Part shown: piece after piece, positions 57,811 through 64,000 of the stretch
Layout: each line of letters begins with the position of its first letter
Position numbering within the stretch: position 1 is the first letter of the stretch
Assembly: GCA_015178975.1 (NCBI GenBank)
Contig: WHVD01000042.1
Location: 301,501 to 365,500, forward strand
Direction of reading: 5' to 3'
From: Hysterangium stoloniferum
Taxonomy: Eukaryota > Basidiomycota > Agaricomycetes > Hysterangiales > Hysterangiaceae
DNA length: 64,000 bases
Program-made: the position numbers and the translations under genes
Notes under the pieces: generated by a model
Told to the model about the DNA's origin: nothing
The model's input: only the letters and a program-made list of their open reading frames with translations
The model's database searches: none

Positions 57811-60689
57811 AAGGAAGAATCATTGTTGCTCAACAAAATAATCTATCTTTCAATCAACTAAAAAATTCATTATCATTGAATCAATGGATCAATTCCAACA
57901 TCAGGACAAATTACACATACAACTACATTACAAGTTTATTTTCCATCTGGGCAAACTCAAGAATTATAATTCTTTTTAACCAATCTTGACTTGACTTGTC
58001 AAGTGGTATTAGGACTCAACTGGCTGAGCAATACAATCCTGTGATTGACTGGCAATCTGGCTGTATATCATTTAAACCTACTTCAACACCTTCAACAAAT
58101 CTGAATCTGATTCAACTGTCAATCAAAACATTATTGGAAGAGAAGCATACTTTGATCTCAACAAGTCATCCAGTTACTTCTGAGAAAATTCGTGAAAAAT
58201 CAAAACCCGAGACTATTAATCCAAGTATAAATATAGTAAACCAGAAAACATTCTTACAAGCTGCAAAAGCCAAAGATTCACAACCTTTTGTGGTCTTCAT
58301 TTGCGATGAATCTTTCAAGACTTGTAAGGCCTCTGGTGCAAAAACTACAACTTTGACTTCATTCAACATACCAAATGTTCTGACCGAATATTCTGACTTC
58401 TTGGATATTTTCAACAAAAAGGAAGCTGAAGCCTTACCTCAACATCAAAGTTATGATCATGCTATCCCATTAGAAGAAGGAACTATTCCACCTATGGGTC
58501 CAATTTATTCATTATCTGAGGCAGAACTACAAGTGTTATGAGAATATATCCAAGAAAATTTATTGAAGAAATTTATTCAATCATTGCAATCTCCCACCGG
58601 CACACCAATTTTATTCATCAAGAAAAAAGATGGAAGCCTATGACCTTGTGTCAACTATTGAGGACTTAATAAAATTACTCAAAAAAATTGATATCCACTT
58701 CCATTAATTCCTGATATTTTGGATTGATCTTCGAGGTACCTATAATTTAGTTAGGATCACCCACCCTAGGTGATGAATGGAAAACAGCTTTTCAGACTTG
58801 ATATGGATCTTTCAAATATTTGGTGCATTGAATTTTTAGGATATGTTCTTTCCCTCAAGGTGTATATATGGATCAAGAAAAAATCAAAGTTATTCAAGAT
58901 TGGCCCAAACCACAAAATGTCTGTGACATTCAATTGTTTTTAGGATTCATGAATTTCTATTGAAGATTCATTCCAAGTTATTCTGAAATATTCTTACTGT
59001 TGACTTGACTTACTCAAAAAAAGGTTCAATGGCATTTCAATGATAAATGCCAACAAGCATTTAATTATTTGAAAAAAGAATTTACTACAGCTCTGACTTT
59101 AATTCATTGGAATCTGGAATATAAACCTATACTTGAAACTGACACTTCTGATCATGCTATAGCTTCAATATTTTCTATGCAAACTCCTGATAATGAAATT
59201 CATCCAGTCACCACCTATCATTCAAGAACTATTTCAACTTCCAAAATCAATTACTATACTTATGATAAAGAATTATTGGCAATATTTGAATCTTTCAAAA
59301 TTTGGTGACATTATTTCAAAGGAACAAAAGAACCAATTGAAGTTTGAACAGATCATAAGAATCTCAATATTTTGCGACAACTTGAATTTTGTCTCAATGA
59401 CAAGCTCAATGGGCCAAATATTTATCAACTTTCAATCTCATTATTCAATTCTGACTGGGAAAACTAAATTTGAAAACAGATATTCTTTCAAGAAGAAATG
59501 ACATCTATCTGAACAAACCTGACCACTCAAAAAATAATCCAACCAATCTTCAACCAGTATTTACAAATCAACAAATCAACACTTCCCTTTGTGCAACATA
59601 TTATCTTTCAATAGCAAGAAAAGCTACTTTGATTATGGATACGGATCAACTATTAAAAGATATATTGAAAGCTCAAAAATAAGATCAATTCACTCTCGAC
59701 AAAATTCATCAAATTTCCGACAATGTCAAAGAAGATTGACAATGAAATGAACAAGGCTTTTTATGTTTTTGAAACAGAATTTACATTCCTGATAATCAAA
59801 ATATTCGACTTCAAACTCTTCAATCAAGACATGATCATACTGTATTACTGCAGGTCATTTTGGACAAACAAAAATGTATCAAACAATATATTAAGATTTC
59901 TTTTGGCCATGACTTTGACAAGGTATTCAAGATTTTATTTGATCATGCATAACATGTACAAAATCAAAAACTCCATGACATCAACCTATTGGATTACTTA
60001 AGCAATTTCCAATACTCATAATCATCAATTGACTATCAAAACAAGCAATATTCATTCCAACTTATACTATGATCAACACTCCTGAACTCACTCGACTTTT
60101 TGTATGACATATCTTTTCAAAACATGGAGTTCCAAGTCATGTAACTTCCAATTGAGGATCTGAATTTGTGTCACATTTCTTTTGATCTCTCAGAACAGCT
60201 CTTGACATGAAATTACATTTCACTTCCAAATATCATCCTGAAGGTGATGGACAAACTGAATGAATATATGTATTGCAATTATCAACAAGACAATTGGGCA
60301 GAATTACTTCCTCTAGCTGAATTTGCTTATAACAATGCACCATCCAAACAATTGGTGAAATGCCATTTTTTGATAATAAAGGCTATCATCCATTGTTAGA
60401 AATTCACCCAGAAAAGATCTACATAGCTTCCACTCTTGCTCATGATTATATGATGGATCTCGAAGCTTTACATAAACATCTCAAATCAAATATCCAGAAA
60501 GCTCAATTATGTTATCAAAAATATGCTGACATGCATTGAAAAGAAGCAATCACTTTTCCAATCCATTCTCAAGTGTTCGTATGATCCAACTTTATTCAAA
60601 CAACTCAACCCTCGAAAAAACTATTGAAAAAATTATTAGGACCTTTCAAAATCATTGCTCAACCTGGATCTCATTCTTATATATTAAAC
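57811..60689 (+). pseudogene. Gypsy pol (protease to integrase, internal RT deletion)
   Basis: Protease-RT linker with EQYNPVIDWQSGCISF (58023 on); RT start ([61 protein letters not shown]). Coding then jumps at about 58825 from KYLVH directly to EFLGYVLS, so about 100 codons including the catalytic xDD are deleted. RNase H (DTSDHAIASIFS), integrase zinc-finger region (HDHTV..GHFGQTK) and core ([26 protein letters not shown]) follow. Most stops marked * are TGA at Arg or Trp sites. Confidence 0.85.
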
Positions 60690-61515
60690 TGTCTCAGAGA
60701 GGGGAATCACATGATAAATAAAGGGTAAAAAATAAGTAGAATATGAGGTCATTATGACCTAAATAATGACCTCATAAAATAAATAAATAGTTAAATATTT
60801 AGTTATCAAAATGTATATAAGGAGGGCCGAGTTTCCAATAAAATCATCTATCACACACATATTTTACTGCACAGCTCAGAAGCTTATCTAATCATCCTAA
60901 GGACAATAATAGCCTTAGTCTGATACACTAACTGCAAGCACCTACACTTGCAGAATCTTGAATCTTTGTCAGCAACTCTTGAACTTAGCTAATCATCTAA
61001 GTTCCCCCAGCCTCACAGCTACCCTTTAGGCTTATTAATTACATAATAAACCTAATAAGTATTCTTACTGAAGTCCCTGCCAATACTAGATTATTCAAGG
61101 CCCAACCTAAGTTTATTGAATTAATCAAGTACAAGCTTTCAATTAATTCAGTTTTATTTATTTTCTCTATTAATAAATTATTTAACACCTTGTTAAATAA
61201 CTATTAATAGTTACAAATAAGCATTCAAGAATCCAAAGCTTTATATCAAGTCTCTGCTAAGTTACTGCGCATATACTCAGCTTCTAGCCTCTATTCTCAA
61301 GGAATAGTTCTTTTATTTGCTAAAAGAGTCATATTGTTCTATTGAACCTTTCAATAATCAAAATAAGCATTGATTTGAGTTGTTTAAGCTTAATAGTGCA
61401 GCTCATTAATCTATCAGTATTAAAATTACTGGACCTTTGCTTGTTTTATTGTTGAAGCTCTGTGACACTATAGCATATATTGAGCTATCTAAGAGAAACC
61501 CCTGAATACATTACA
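60690..61515 (+). mobile_element. LTR copy, inverted relative to 18358-19193
   Basis: TGTCTCAGAGA...GAATACATTACA, 826 bp, closely matching the reverse complement of 18358-19193. It contains GGTCATTATGACC palindromes and a TATATAAGG box (60813-60821). It breaks the gypsy 3' coding. Convincing flanking duplications were not found. Confidence 0.7.
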
Positions 61516-61984
61516 ACATCTCTTTGTGCATCAATTTTATTTCACTCTTCAAGTCACTTTCCAACCCATTATCAACTATTCAATGAACCATTCCTGAACT
61601 TCTAGATTGAATCAACCTTCTCAAAAAAACTGACATTTTTGAATTGACATTTTGACAAGCATTCTTCCTTTGACTGAGTTTTCAAATTTCAGGACTACTG
61701 TTTTTGACCTCACCATCTGATTCTTCAATCATATTTTGACTCTTGTTCTGTTAGGCTCATACATTTTATTTTATTTTATTTTATTTTGTTTTGTTTTTAT
61801 TTTGTTTATTTGTCACACATCACATGTCACAAAGTGCACACGTGATGAGTCAAGTGTGTGTGTGTGACACTGCATAATGCCATGCAAACACAAAATGGCT
61901 TGAAACATTGTTTCGTGGCCATCTCCGACTCGACTTTCTATTCAACATCTTTGACATTCTTATTTGACTTTCTTTGACAATGGA
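61516..61984 (+). other. 3' end of the gypsy element (coding scrap and partial LTR)
   Basis: 61516-61740 has decayed coding with gypsy 3' flavour (TIPEL after a TGA). From TGTTAGGCTC (about 61749) an LTR-like stretch follows, with a (TTTTA)n tract at 61768-61800, CACATCACATGTCAC words shared with 40860-41020, and GACTCGACTTTC shared with the 5' side. Confidence 0.45.
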
Positions 61985-63353
61985 GGTTGTCCATAATCAT
62001 TATAATATCAAATGTTTACTAATAAAAGCAAAATTGCTCCAAAACTTCATCTTTAAATAGCAGTATCTATTCTGAGACTATTATATTGTTAACAACCAAC
62101 CATATTACATCCTAAACAATTCAGAGTCAATTAATAGAACCTATTGTATATGGTTTTCCAAGTTATGTAAATACTTGCTACTACTGTTAGGATACGTACA
62201 GGGCGGGTCTCTGGAGAAACCCATGGAATATCCGGTAGGACTTGGCTTCAGCTTATAGGCTGTGCCCTTGCTAGATCGTGTTGTCCAATTTCAGACAGGT
62301 GGATGGGAATCCTGGGGAGTCTGGGCCGGGGTCATGGGTCGTGAGTCATAAGTCGGAGGTCGTGGGTTGTGAGTCGAGACTGGTGAGAGAGATAGATATG
62401 CTGGAGCCCATGGGCTCTGACTAGTGCAAGCGGTGTGAATCAAGTAGAGTTTTAGAGTGGAAAATGTATTAGATTACTGGGGGGAATCTAAGCTGATTTT
62501 CTGACTGGATTGTAGGTACAACATCTGCCAGTTTAAATAGACCATGGAGTGAATGACATACCAAATCCAGTAATGATGAAACGAAAACTAACAAAACATA
62601 AAACGGGAATAGTAAACACCAAATTGGTGTTAGGAACGGAACAGAACGGAGCGGAGTCCGAATTGTGACAAAGCATAACCCATAACGGGAAACGGAGCGG
62701 GAGTGGAGTACAAATTGTAACAGGTCATTTGACTAAAATGGGAACAGGGCTCAGTTAGAGTGGTGACGGGATTCTGAGTGGGGTCCAGTGACTGATGTGT
62801 GGGACGAAGACGGACATAAATAGAGACGGAGTCTGGGGGAAGTCCGGTGACTGATATGTATCGTAATGAGGTCGAACATAACAAGTCTTGACATATGGAG
62901 TCCAGGTGGGAAATCCTATAAACAGACAATTGGTGCATGTAGGGCGTGGTGGCATACAGGTTAGTGCCTGGAGTCCAGCAGGATTGTCCTGTCGTAACAA
63001 CTACTTTTGTTGTTAATTTGTTTTTTAAAAGCTAAACTGTAGTTATTTCCTGGTAAAATATGTGAGATGTCATTGGAAATTTTTCATCTTATAGCCTTCT
63101 TTATTAAGTGAAACCACCTACATATATATTCTGGGTATGTTGAATCAAGTAGAAATCTGTTCAGATTGACAGATCCATTCTGAAGTAATACATATGTATT
63201 TAGAGGTGCCAATGATATACATACATACATATGCATGGAACGGACTATCTAAAGGTATCTATTTTTTAAAAGTATTAGTGTTTCAACCTACTAATTTTTT
63301 TTATTGTCTACTCGTGTCCAGAAAGATTCTTTAGTTTGTAATGTACGAGAGAG
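61985..63353. repeat. Unclassified 0.56-kb repeat, copy 2, split by an LTR
   Basis: 61985-62184 and 63000-63353 match 39275-39829 in order and orientation (GGTTGTCCATAATCATT ... GTAATGTACGAGAGAG). Confidence 0.78.
62185..62999. mobile_element. Solo LTR (815 bp)
   Basis: TGTTAGGATACG...GTCGTAACA, flanked by actac at 62180-62184 and 63000-63004. Same family as 22365-23208, with the GGCTTCAGCTTATAGGCTG motif at 62243-62261. Confidence 0.93.
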
Positions 63354-63429
63354 TTTAAAACTTTCAAAAAGTTTTAAAAACCAAATTATGTTTGAATCAC
63401 ATCCCAGATGTTTAAATGACCTTTGAAGT

Positions 63430-64000
63430 ATATTAGAATTTGGTATACTTAATAGTTTTCAGATATCCTCCCTTGTGCAGAAAACCTGGTCATCCAGTTC
63501 TGGAATGTCCATTGGCAAAAGCAAACTCTGCAAAAGGTCAAACAGCCAAGACTTCCTCCATGGAATCCCTGTCGAAGGACAAACTGTCTTCTGACTCAAA
63601 AAAAGAGTAAGCAACCCCACGGACTCCATGCAGGTTGGGGGTTGCATTACCTCTCCACACATTCATGAGTTTACCCATTTCAATGCATCCACTCTTTTGA
63701 ACTCTGACTTGTTTTTTATTAAACTTATGTCTAATATGATCCCGAAATTTGTTTTTTCAGTACTTATAAATTCTGGCTCAACTCATTGTTTTTAGATGCA
63801 AAATTCACACAAAAAAATCTGTTGTCAACTTATCTGATAAATCCAATTGGACTCTGACTTTTTGATGGCACAAGCAATTCGGTTATCACCCAAGCTTGTG
63901 ATTTACCCATCTGGTTCCTGTGTAGAACATCTCAGTTGGTCACTTTCTATGTGACCCAGTTAGACTCAAGTTGCTCAGTTGTGGTAGGACATAACTGGCT
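63430..64000 (+). pseudogene. Gypsy gag C-terminus and protease, runs off right edge
   Basis: A zinc-knuckle half (CRKPGHPVLECPLAKAN, about 63477-63527) is followed by a Ser/Lys-rich linker, then the retropepsin-like region: LINSGSTHCF (active site as NSG instead of DSG), LPIWFLCRTSQLVTFYVTQLD, VVGHNWL at the edge. Related to the protease at 41834-41532. TGA and TAA codons interrupt it. Confidence 0.8.

Overview
The window looks like a transposon-choked segment of a filamentous fungus genome, most likely a mushroom-type basidiomycete. The reasons are genes with many short (about 40-70 bp) introns, secreted short-type tyrosinases, chromodomain Ty3/gypsy elements, a Ty1/copia element, a Helitron, Tc1/mariner elements and many solo LTRs. 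The species assignment is inference. All coordinates, exon joins and target-site duplications (TSDs) were read by eye.

Layout. At 1-95 is the first exon of a minus-strand gene leaving the window. At 830-1088 is a 5'-truncated LINE tail. From about 1150 to 31810 runs one decayed minus-strand Helitron, stuffed with two stacks of nested elements. Stack one: a Ty1/copia element (1381-20935, TSD atata) contains an almost complete chromovirus-type Ty3/gypsy element (4261-17405, TSD cttcc), which contains a 1.93-kb solo LTR (11445-13376, TSD aggat); the copia also holds a second solo LTR (18358-19598). Stack two: the Helitron Rep/helicase is split by a solo LTR at 22365-23208 (TSD gcatc), by an LTR at 24834-27727 that holds a Tc1/mariner element (25255-27416, TA) whose left TIR is itself split by another solo LTR (25271-25813), and by an LTR at 28824-29437. 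Upstream of the Helitron reading frame is a tandem array of small exon-like units (30711-31779).

From 32.2 to 37.5 kb lie two diverged copies of a 2.3-kb unit, each built around an 18-19 bp minisatellite (29 identical 19-mers; 50 identical 18-mers). From 38.5 to 44.6 kb are solo LTRs, an unclassified repeat and decayed minus-strand Ty3/gypsy pieces. The only clearly intact host genes are an island at 44.7-52.7 kb: a 13-exon MFS drug/H+ antiporter-type transporter (44686-46772, minus), a 13-exon secreted tyrosinase (47667-49544, minus) and a divergent paralogous tyrosinase (50759-52707, plus). They look like a small copper-oxidase/transport cluster, perhaps for phenol oxidation or pigment, with export or tolerance by the transporter; this link is inference. 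From 53.4 kb to the right edge it is transposon again: a second Tc1/mariner (53421-55328), a heavily decayed Ty3/gypsy (about 55.5-62.0 kb), solo LTRs and the gag/protease part of another gypsy running off the edge.

A recurring signature is the conversion of conserved Arg CGA codons to TGA stops in the elements, as expected from deamination of methylated CpG, while the host genes keep their CpGs. The most unusual items are an extra large ORF with its own promoter-like region at the 3' end of the gypsy element, the Helitron mini-exon array, the homogeneous minisatellites, a roughly 32-bp motif shared by several LTR families, and a 13-nt micro-exon conserved in both tyrosinases.
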